From contig CP070780.1 in NCBI GenBank assembly GCA_020346285.1, forward strand, positions 968,728 to 1,002,171: a stretch of 33,444 nucleotides of DNA, given 5' to 3'. The first letter of the stretch is position 1; each line of letters opens with the position of its first letter. The notes beneath the pieces were generated by a model. The model ran no database searches. It was not told the DNA's origin and worked only from the letters and a program-made list of their open reading frames with translations. Both the position numbers and the translations under genes were made by a program. This DNA is from Candidatus Omnitrophota bacterium. Its GTDB lineage: Bacteria; Omnitrophota; Gorgyraeia; JABMRN01; RBG-13-46-9. This document shows, one piece after another, positions 19,001-25,300 of the stretch.

Positions 19001-20687
19001 TATCAAGCCATCTTTCATACCAGTTTGCGATTTCCATATCAATTTTTTCTGCCGTCTCGAATGTGTCTTCACCTATTTCCTTTAAGTTTGCATTAACAAT
19101 ATACGCGAGGAACTCCCCGGCATCTTCGGGAAAAGGATTGCCCGCGCCACGTTTTACAATGTGAGGTCTTATCGCCTTTAATCTTACGGCTAAAAGACAG
19201 GGCTTGTGGGTCGCGCGCCATGCTTCCCATTTTTCTACGTAGGATTTCAATATCTCTTTTTCTCTTTTGGTCGGGCCTTTTTTATCCGGGAACATTTCTG
19301 CCGGCGTCTTCAGTAAAGGCAAAGCTATATCATAGATAGTTAGCCTCATTACTTCGGGCCCGCTTACTCCATAACTGTTTGCCGTAATGGGAGAACCGGC
19401 AAAACTTAAATTGTCTGACTTCATTATTCTTCCACCGCCAAGTCTCTGATGTATTTCTTCAACTTTTCTTACTTCATCCCTGGGGGGAGGCACATGAGCT
19501 AACGATAAACCATTTTCTTTGATACTATCAAAATTATTTAGTGAGCTTCCGTGAAAAAGAACGCCGTTTTCCGCTAAATCCAAATAACGCGCTAATATAT
19601 ATAGCGCCCGATAACGATAATTTTGATTATTGATAGAATTAAGTAAACTTAAGCCGTAATCATCCAATAGGCCCGCTTCATTTAATACGGATATAAAATT
19701 GCCCCAACCATTGCCATATAAGTGATTTTTAGAATATAGATATGAATTTATTGTAGCTATCTTGTCTAGACGTTTTTCGTCCCCGCTTAAGGTTGCTTGT
19801 TTTTTAAATACTAATTCAAAAATGTCTCTGGTTTTATCGTAAAACTCGTTTTCGCTCTCTATATGCGCCGCAGCATTAACATCTTTGCTTTTTTCATCCG
19901 TTCCATATCTTTCAAGCATTTCAAAGATGTATTGATAATCAAAATCCCGGTCAAAATCTATCATCTTATATAAATCATCAAGCGGATAAGCTTTTTTATG
20001 AAAATGCTTTGCTATCTGTCGAACCGTCCACCCGTTGTAGTCTGTTCCGTCATTGTCCGGTCGTACAAAATCGTGGCAGGGTTTATTAGCATATTTTATA
20101 ATCCATTGCCGCATCTCATTTTTTGGCTTGTTATCGAGGAGGTTAACCCTGAGATTTTCCCACTGTAATATTTCATCGATCCCGTGTTTTTGTATAATAT
20201 CTCGCGCTTTCTTAAAAAACTTACTATCTATGTAAATTATGAGAATACCTTTATAATATTTTCCGGTTAAACCTTCATGCGCAAATTGAGCCGTGTGAGC
20301 CAACAAACCCGGAATTCGTGCAACTATTACATACTCTAAACCCGGCACATTATATTTGATTTTTCCTCTATTTAAATCATTGATAAAAACCGGTTCTATC
20401 ATATTCCCGTGTTCGGTAATTGATACCCACTTGTAAGCTGAAGGATTTTTTTCTATTTGTTCTCTGGTATAGTAATTCGGCGCATTATGAGCTAAGAGAA
20501 ATTCCATAAGCTTGAAATCTTCTCTAAATTTCTCTTCGGGTGTTCGTAGTGACGCGGCTAGTGTATTTTTTGAAGAATCAGAGGACACGGATTGCGCCCA
20601 TGTGTTATTGCCAACTAAAAATAGACACGCTAATCCTATTGCTACGGTTTTAATCCAAATGCTATGTTTTTTCTTATATTCTATCAT
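16059..20687 (-). CDS. large exported protein with ADP-ribosyltransferase-like segment and HEFWH metallopeptidase motif
   Basis: The 1542-aa protein starts with a signal peptide (charged start, hydrophobic 11-26, likely cleavage after TWA at 31). The mature start reads NTLAASLRTPEE. Residues about 376-582 begin VLFHGSSLNNFDSIKENGL, the opening seen in ART-fold (ADP-ribosyltransferase-like) domains, and continue with SFAGSP and a later Glu-rich part. Residues 900-905 read AHEFWH, an HExxH zinc site, and WMNELSEVF at 966-974 offers a Glu third ligand about 65 residues on, as in gluzincin peptidases. Near 1350 a winged-helix-like segment may follow. Other regions are unrecognised. The leader contains a GEMM-I riboswitch and an intrinsic terminator. 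The start ATG has GGTGA upstream. A role at the cell surface or in interactions with other cells is a guess. Both enzymatic assignments rest on short motifs. Confidence 0.75.
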   Translation of the reverse strand: MIEYKKKHSIWIKTVAIGLACLFLVGNNTWAQSVSSDSSKNTLAASLRTPEEKFREDFKLMEFLLAHNAPNYYTREQIEKNPSAYKWVSITEHGNMIEPVFINDLNRGKIKYNVPGLEYVIVARIPGLLAHTAQFAHEGLTGKYYKGILIIYIDSKFFKKARDIIQKHGIDEILQWENLRVNLLDNKPKNEMRQWIIKYANKPCHDFVRPDNDGTDYNGWTVRQIAKHFHKKAYPLDDLYKMIDFDRDFDYQYIFEMLERYGTDEKSKDVNAAAHIESENEFYDKTRDIFELVFKKQATLSGDEKRLDKIATINSYLYSKNHLYGNGWGNFISVLNEAGLLDDYGLSLLNSINNQNYRYRALYILARYLDLAENGVLFHGSSLNNFDSIKENGLSLAHVPPPRDEVRKVEEIHQRLGGGRIMKSDNLSFAGSPITANSYGVSGPEVMRLTIYDIALPLLKTPAEMFPDKKGPTKREKEILKSYVEKWEAWRATHKPCLLAVRLKAIRPHIVKRGAGNPFPEDAGEFLAYIVNANLKEIGEDTFETAEKIDMEIANWYERWLDIHTMPSPNFSPDDIYVVIKNGNEWAIKNIKDIEKKELENTANALTRLEKDSEYWYPGDSTKIVMELHDKALKVIKDVDDNDNNPRLLIERHPQFSKIIKKLCAESPLVKRVREAILQPGKIESYIRNLEEGKYPLSFIRPLLPAVKDGSKKALVIGFYKGSETDPKRLARILEHGSIGFFSENFLILYDTATLNIENICVPTFQTNVAPGSPFEDYVEIPSATADYAQLKAVLTKIIRENQLIINRKEHPARQALHVTVPFIDTEASKRDLEIEIVKNSVLQYILLEIFKKDQNLTSLASRFFALHGADRGLSAAINRADYGLIMKMAYAKGKAHSLAHEFWHKLFAVKINELLADIDLKTETGQLEALAILFPHSQLMKRHPELRKWLQKSALYGQDNREFDWMNELSEVFSYLLDMWYRGVYEQGMSIKLGQGFATEMEQGGDRISFIYGDQEALKRLGYLPPAGFRVTFATVDQKSPAKPKVEFRVIRRGSERVDPANFEIQVGTVSFEIAKKLVDNSELEAKKLANRLAGILNSIINVPRVRGPKANQLLNDLKTKAENVFKFKILTPRAGEKYPITSSRFPNGVAIRISPGIAEQLSEHGFGFLIVNTLLRPEVLGWTIEWLQNYTTTHDISFMLSRYIFLRNHGTPAAFLKTIRDNAELLEKARSSEGFPVKDIVPHRKAADNVVESTVYKEVELLLVFGVIAKVDNYNRKTNPNYRFSDAFIGPNEAYTKSLIDAVDKIEHTIGINKKPLHLYDIPEVKYPGEREFVRELVSSDVDIESAAYFLNSVLPKIPSKPDARHYVARYNKRKLDKYCEENDIKNEGPSPEALLKRYIKILQEKGLDIELKTSRSKNLSLISVECYASKSETKPIGKGNVDIDKNADLRGQPLRMIGMFDMALAASSIRINTPYNRMDSYEKRLISFIKHQCKAITGIDVSEEKILEFIRALPPAEAIPLNKMEDYYRLTIKQLNQAA

Positions 20688-20710
20688 CCTGTCACCATCG
20701 CATATCCTGC

Positions 20711-20776
20711 TTTGGCCTGAGGTAGCTTCACCCCGTTTGAGGAGGGGAAGATGAAGCTACCTTAATCCAGGCCAAA
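20711..20776. repeat. nested long hairpin between the riboswitch terminator and the start codon
   Basis: Outer arms TTTGGCCTG/CAGGCCAAA (20711-20719, 20768-20776) enclose GGTAGCTTCA/TGAAGCTACC (20721-20730, 20752-20761) and an inner CCCC/GGGG. The whole 66-nt block folds back as one stem. It looks like an inserted miniature palindromic element. It lies 24 nt upstream of the ATG at 20687 and could affect translation. Confidence 0.75.
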
Positions 20777-20815
20777 ATAAAAAAACCAAGTTTACTCTAT
20801 TTCTAGGTAACTTGG
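20774..20815 (-). terminator. intrinsic terminator (expression platform) of the GEMM-I riboswitch
   Basis: The minus-strand RNA has CCAAGTTACCTAG..GAGTAAACTTGG (20786-20815), a stem of at least seven perfect base pairs extended by more with a bulge, followed by TTTTTTTATTTT. Its 5' arm contains the 3' strand of the aptamer closing helix, so terminator and ligand-bound aptamer should exclude each other. Ligand would thus favour read-through (an ON switch). This is inference from base pairing. Confidence 0.8.
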
Positions 20816-20892
20816 CTTTCTAGACTTATGTATTATTTCTAGATCCTTGAGCTTTGCGTCCCTATGTTGCCATAAGTTTGCCTTTATCTAGG
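20803..20892 (-). promoter_or_regulatory. GEMM-I cyclic-di-GMP riboswitch aptamer
   Basis: Read on the minus strand, the segment has the conserved GEMM-I core: AAAGGCAAA, then a hairpin CTTATG-GCAA-CATAGG with a GNRA tetraloop, then GGGACGCAAAGC, then a second arm GGATCTAG..TCTAGA and the 3' block GCCAAGTTACCTAG, equivalent to the family's GCCGGGTTGCCGA. The closing helix pairs CTAG near 20887-20891 with CTAG at the 3' end. GEMM-I RNAs bind cyclic di-GMP, or 3',3'-cGAMP when a key G is A. The GG of GGCAAA is kept, favouring cyclic di-GMP. The gene controlled is the 1542-aa exported protein. Confidence 0.88.
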
Positions 20893-20908
20893 ATGAATAT
20901 GTGATTAC

Positions 20909-20985
20909 AATATATCATATTTTATGGCGCGAATTGTCACAGAAATGTAAAATCTTAGCTGGCTTTTTTATCCCTAACCTGGGTC
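20909..20985 (-). promoter_or_regulatory. promoter of the riboswitch gene, sharing a block with the 1354-aa gene
   Basis: On the minus strand an extended -10, TGATATATT (20909-20917), lies 20 nt downstream of TGTGACA. Upstream is a block (TTAGGGATAAAAAAGCCAGC to TTTTACATTTCTGTGACA, 20935-20985) that recurs at 26533-26587 in front of the other large exported-protein gene. The predicted start is just upstream of the riboswitch. Confidence 0.6.
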
Positions 20986-21201
20986 TAATATTCGCACTAC
21001 GGCGGACAATTGAATGTGGGGTAATTCTTGTACAATTCTAATTATTTTCGTATTATTTTCAAATTTGGCTGTTTCGTGTACATGTGAAAAAGAAATGGCG
21101 AGCTTTATATTTTTTTGCTTTAAAATTTCTTTCAATTCAGCTAACAAGCTACCATCGTGTGATATATCGATCATTTTATTCATATCAAGATAAAGAATCA
21201 T
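20974..21201 (-). pseudogene. possible truncated PIN-domain-like gene
   Basis: An open frame of 75 codons begins MILYLDMNKMIDIS, which resembles the start of PIN-like nucleases with the first acidic residue (YLDMN). It ends abruptly in the promoter block of the large exported-protein gene. PIN-type proteins are normally 120-180 aa, so this would be a remnant. It could also be chance. No clear ribosome-binding site is seen. If real, it was probably cut when the present promoter region was formed. Confidence 0.35.
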
Positions 21202-21253
21202 TTTCTCCTATTCTCCCTCTCCTTCAATTCTTTCCTCGCCCTGAGAACCTGGC

Positions 21254-21297
21254 AACTCTAACCAAGTTAGAGTTTCATTCCTGCCTGTCGGCAGGCA
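21254..21297. repeat. two adjacent short hairpins, one a variant of the 20-bp palindrome
   Basis: AACTCTAAC-CAA-GTTAGAGTT (21254-21274) is a perfect 9-bp stem. Five nt further on, CCTGCCTGTCGGCAGGCA (21280-21297) is the GC-rich palindrome seen elsewhere, with one internal change. The composite lies in a gene-poor stretch (21202-21420). Confidence 0.75.
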
Positions 21298-21318
21298 AGC
21301 TATTTTTTCCACTTATGC

Positions 21319-21370
21319 CCCATTTTCAGCAATGCATGGCGAGATTTCGCCATCTGGCAAAGAAAATGGG
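21319..21370. repeat. REP-like nested hairpin followed by GGTGCTGTCCCTATTTTTT
   Basis: Arms CCCATTTTC and GAAAATGGG (21319-21327, 21362-21370) enclose ATGGCGA-GATT-TCGCCAT. The following GTGCTGTCCCTATTTTTT is a word found next to many REP elements mobilised by RAYT transposases. On the minus strand it lies downstream of the XRE gene. The gap 21202-21420 holds nothing else I can identify. Confidence 0.65.
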
Positions 21371-21420
21371 TGCTGTCCCTATTTTTTCTAGCGACTTGAG
21401 ATTATCAATCGTTAATGGTT

Positions 21421-21627
21421 TCATACTACCAAATCCTTTACAGAAACGCCAAGAGCTTTCGCAAGCTTAGCAACATTTTTTAACGCCACATTCCTCTTGC
21501 CAGTTTCAATTTGGCCTATATAAGTGCGATGAAGATTGGCTAACTCGGCAAGTTTTTCTTGGGAAAGTTTTTTCTTTCTGCGATAATGTCGGACATTCTT
21601 ACCAACCCTTTTTAAAATCCATGACAT
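21421..21627 (-). CDS. XRE-family helix-turn-helix transcriptional regulator
   Basis: The 68-aa protein is nearly all one HTH_3 domain: VGKNVRHYRRKKKLSQEKLA (helix 1-2), ELANLHRTYIGQIETGKRN (recognition helix region) and NVAKLAKALGVSVKDLVV. It resembles the small controller type in which R-x-Y-I-G-Q-I-E is typical. A start nine codons earlier is possible, but the ATG at 21627 has a perfect GGAGG six nt upstream. It is divergent from the response regulator, and its predicted promoter lies inside that gene's promoter, so either may control the other. No restriction-modification genes are seen nearby. Confidence 0.9.
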   Translation of the reverse strand: MSWILKRVGKNVRHYRRKKKLSQEKLAELANLHRTYIGQIETGKRNVALKNVAKLAKALGVSVKDLVV

Positions 21628-21644
21628 ATTTGCCTCCTTTTTGT

Positions 21645-21673
21645 TTGACAGCATTGTATTCTTATGTTATATT
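21645..21673 (+). promoter_or_regulatory. sigma70-type promoter of the response regulator
   Basis: A consensus -35 TTGACA (21645-21650) and -10 TATATT (21668-21673) are 17 nt apart on the plus strand. Transcription would begin near 21680, leaving about 100 nt of leader before the ATG at 21781. Confidence 0.75.
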
Positions 21674-21681
21674 TAAGTCTA
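21653..21681 (-). promoter_or_regulatory. divergent promoter of the XRE gene, overlapping the opposite promoter
   Basis: On the minus strand TAGACT (21676-21681) and TACAAT (21653-21658) are 17 nt apart. This sits almost on top of the plus-strand promoter, so the two polymerases would compete. The -35 is weak (4 of 6). Confidence 0.5.
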
Positions 21682-21780
21682 CATAATCGGAGTATCATTT
21701 TTAACATATCTTTATATAAATTAAGGAGATATAAATATAAATCCACTATTTTTACTAATTTTGTTTCTTTAGGGTGTGTT

Positions 21781-22137
21781 ATGAATAAACTCTTAATAAT
21801 AGACGATGAAATAGATATATGTGAGACACTAAAGGGCTTCTTTGAGAAAAGGGGCTATGAGGTTATATATGCCTTAACTGGTAGTGGTGGCATGGATGCG
21901 TTTGAGGTTGAAAAACCATCTATTGTTATACTTGATTTATACCTGAAAGACAATGTTTCAGGTTTTGAGATTCTTAAAGAGATTAAGGCTAAGAGGCCAA
22001 CTTGTGGCGTTATTGTAATAACGGGTTCTGCATCTGAAGATGATCGGAGAAAAGCAATGGATTTGGGTGCAGATTACTATCTTTCCAAGCCTTTTTCTAT
22101 CGAAGTGTTAAGAAACATAATATCGAAATTGGTTTAA
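21781..22137 (+). CDS. single-domain response regulator (receiver)
   Basis: This 118-aa protein is a stand-alone CheY-like receiver. Visible residues are the acidic pair Asp8-Asp9 (LLIIDDE), the phospho-acceptor Asp52 (VILDLYL), Thr81 (VITGSA) and Lys103 (LSKPF). No output domain follows. The frame is open further upstream, but the ATG at 21781 starts the conserved fold. It is the only plus-strand gene with clear family membership, and is driven by a strong predicted promoter. A 39-codon membrane peptide starts 2 nt after its stop. No histidine kinase is in the window. It may relay a signal to the c-di-GMP-controlled neighbour, but this is a guess. Confidence 0.93.
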   Translation: MNKLLIIDDEIDICETLKGFFEKRGYEVIYALTGSGGMDAFEVEKPSIVILDLYLKDNVSGFEILKEIKAKRPTCGVIVITGSASEDDRRKAMDLGADYYLSKPFSIEVLRNIISKLV

Positions 22138-22139
22138 TT

Positions 22140-22259
22140 ATGAAGCCTGATTATGACTGGCGATATTGCCATTTTGTGGCCGGACTGGCAATCGGATTGG
22201 TTGGTCTTATGCTCTTCGTGCTCGTAAAGCTATTTATATATGTAAGTAAAATATTTTAA
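22140..22259 (+). CDS. small single-pass membrane protein
   Basis: A 39-codon frame (MKPDYDWRYCHFVAGLAIGL followed by a hydrophobic stretch to residue 36) begins 2 nt after the response regulator stop and ends in TAA. It has a short charged N-terminus, one transmembrane helix (about 12-35) and a short tail. Immediate coupling to the regulator argues for translation from the same mRNA. No relative is recognised. A possible role is to bring the receiver to the membrane. Confidence 0.6.
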   Translation: MKPDYDWRYCHFVAGLAIGLVGLMLFVLVKLFIYVSKIF

Positions 22260-22276
22260 AAAAAGATGCAACAGGA

Positions 22277-22303
22277 TTGGAGGTCACAATTTGTGACCTC
22301 CAA
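22277..22303. repeat. 13-bp inverted repeat after the membrane peptide gene
   Basis: TTGGAGGTCACAA and TTGTGACCTCCAA meet around one T. The core GAGGTCACAATTTGTGACCT resembles a related element at 26865-26893 (GAGGTCGCAATTTGCGA). No T-tract follows, so termination is doubtful. The rest of 22304-22377 has a GAGCACTGTCCCCTTTTC word of the type near REP elements. Confidence 0.75.
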
Positions 22304-22377
22304 ATCAGACAGGTTTTCATCCAAATTAACATTTTAAAGCTGACCAAGAAAGAGCACTGTCCCCTTTTCAGTATAAA

Positions 22378-25300
22378 TTACGCTCTTGTCAGTACTTCGC
22401 TTATATATCGCTTAAAGTTTTCAATTCCTTCTTCTGTAACAGCTTTTATAGGTTTCAATATTACCCACCATACCTTTTGGGAAGAAGGTGAGGTGTCTCG
22501 CCTTATCCTGAGCGCTTCATTAATAGCTTTTGCAAATGAATGATAACCTACCATATCAAAAACAATAAGAGGCACTTGTAGCTTTCTTGATTCACTTGCA
22601 AGTCTATTTGCATGGTCAAGGGGTCCTCTAAATATAGCTAACATTTGTTTTTCATCAACAGATCTTCCCTCACTCTTAATATCCTGCCTCAAGAAATACA
22701 AAGAGCGTTGTTTAAGAATCTCCATTATATTAAAATCGGTTGTATATTTCATGCCCCCAGTAGCGAATATCGGATCCTTTTTATTCACCACATGTACATT
22801 TATAGAATTATCCGTAGCCATAATAAGCTTTTTCAGTTTTTGTATATCCTCATTCTGTTTGCTTTTTTTCTCTGTGTAAAGGATTATATGCCCATCCGCT
22901 AAAACTCCTGTTTTAAGCGTCTTAACCATGCCGAAAATTCCGCCATTTTTAAGAATGTCATCGACATATATAGAAAGCGCGTATGGTTTATCAATTGCTT
23001 TCTCGGTTAATCGTTTTTCAAGTTCTTTTTTCTCCTTTTCAAGTTCACCCTTAGCTTCTTCCAACCCGTTATCAAAAGTTTTGTCGGTATATTCTGACCG
23101 TACGAATTTCGGCACAGCTACTTCAAACATCCTATTCATCCTGTCTAATAACGGATATTGCACGAAAAATGCGATTTCTGGCCTTGTTACGCCGGATTCT
23201 GCGAGTTTTCTTTTAAATACCTCGGGCTTGTCTCTCTTGGTTTCTTCTTCTGCCTTCCAGTTAGCGGCAATGAGAAATTCCCTTCCTGTTCTGGAAGATA
23301 TATCTTCCGCGACTAGTGCAATTTTAGTAAAAGATTCTGCTTTTAAGGACGCTCCGCCAATAAGGGCTCCACCAACATCCGGTTGACTTAGAAGAGTTAT
23401 TGCATTTTCTGGTTTTACTGAGCCGCCGTAGAGTATTTTTAAGTTTTTGGCAGTTTCGTCACCGTATTTTTGTCTGATAAATTCACGTATCGCAGCATGC
23501 ATTTCCTGGGCTTGTTCCGGAGTTGCGGTTTCACCTGTGCCTATTGCCCAGATTGGTTCGTAGGCAATGGCTGGTATAAGAGTTTTAAATTCTTCTGCGC
23601 TATCGATTTCATTCAAATCTTTTTCAAGCTGTTTTAATACAAACTCTTTTTGTTTACCTTGTTTTCTTATTCTTAATGGTTCCCCGCAGCATAGTGGGGT
23701 CTCTAGCTTTCCTTTTGCCAATTTTAATTTTTTGTTTATATCTTCATCTGTATCTCCTTGGGTGTAACCTATTACAGTAGGCATGCCTTCTGCATCAGGA
23801 ACAATCTTTCCTTCTTCATCTTTTTCGTAGACTTCAACCCTTCTTGTCTCACTGTGACCGACCAGGGACTGGTCTATGTTTGCTTCCAGTAAATGTCCTG
23901 GATTAACTCTGGTTGTATGCGCTCCGACTTCTGTAGAAAAACCTTGGGCACCTACTGTGACTTTGACTTTGGGTTCCTGGAGAAAAATGGGTAAAGGTGT
24001 TTCTCTAACATTCGGCACAGCTACTTCAAACATCCTATTCATCCTGTCTAATAACGGATATTGCACGAAAAATGCAACTTCCGTTCTTGTTATATTAGAT
24101 TCTGCGAGTCTTCTCTTGAATAGCTCGGGGTTATCTCTTTGGCCCTCTTCATGTCCAACTTCTGTTGCTTTCCAGTTAACAAGGATGAAAGGCGTCCGGT
24201 CGGTCTCAATAGCTACCTCTTCTGCGGCTTCAACAATCTGAATAAAAGAATCTACCCTGAATGAAGCTCTGCCAATACCAACACCATTGATATCGGGCTG
24301 CCATAGGTATTCCTTGACATTGTTGGGTCTTACTGAGCCGGCATATAATATTTTTAAATTTTTAGCAGCGTCTATGTTATATTTATTGGCAATAAATTCA
24401 CGTATGGCCTTACAGACTCTTTGTGCTTGTTCTTTGGTTGCAGCTTCATCAGTAACAGCCGGCCAGATTGGTTCGTAGGTAATGGCTGATATAAGAGTTT
24501 TAAATTCTTCTGCGCTATCGATTTCATTCAAATCTTTTTCAAGCTGTTTTAATACAAACTCTTTTTGTTTACCTTGTTTTCTTGCTCTTAAAGGTTCACC
24601 AACATAGAGTGTGAGCTTTAATCCTTTTTCCTTTGCCAGTTTTAATTTTTTGTTTATATCTTCATCTGTATCTCCTTGGGTGTAACCTATTACAGTAGGC
24701 ATGCCTTCTGCATCAGGAACAATCTTTCCTTCTTCATCTCTTTCGTAGACTTCAACCCTTCTTGTATCAACGTGACCGACTATGGACAAGGTTATACCTG
24801 CTTCTGCTAGATGGCCTGGATTAACTTTGGTTGTATGCGCACCGACTTCGAGAGAGAAACCTTGGGCGCCTACTGCGACTTTGACTTTGGGTTCCTGGAG
24901 AAGGAGAGAAATATCTATAACTTCATTTTCTACACCTTTTAAATCAATCGTCGCAAAGTGTGTTTTCGTTTTTTCTTCATTTTTTTTGGCGTGTGAAAAT
25001 TGCAGTTCATACCTATTATCTCCTATTCTTATTGGCAGGCGAAACGTTTTGTTTTCTCCGGAGATATTTTCCCAGAATACGCCAACATTTTCTTCTTCGT
25101 GTATAAAATGAGCGCATAAAGTTTCTACAATTTTTGCAATATCTACTGCTTCCAGCGCATATTTTTCTGCAAGGGTTGAAGCTATTACCTCACACAACTT
25201 TTGCTGGGAATCAGGCATATTAGCGAAGCTTGGCGCTATAACACTTCTTAAATTACCGCTTGCGCGTAATTCGTGAACTATTTTGTTTTCAGCTCCTCCT

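Noticed and set aside
20711-20776. Second riboswitch between terminator and start codon
   Set aside because: It is a simple nested hairpin without internal conserved loops, more like an inserted palindromic element.
21664-21780. N-terminal extension of the response regulator
   Set aside because: The extra 39 residues do not belong to the receiver fold and the predicted -10 box lies within this stretch.
22304-22377. GAGCACTGTCCCC word as part of a gene or terminator
   Set aside because: No hairpin with T-run and no frame; treated as REP-associated remnant.
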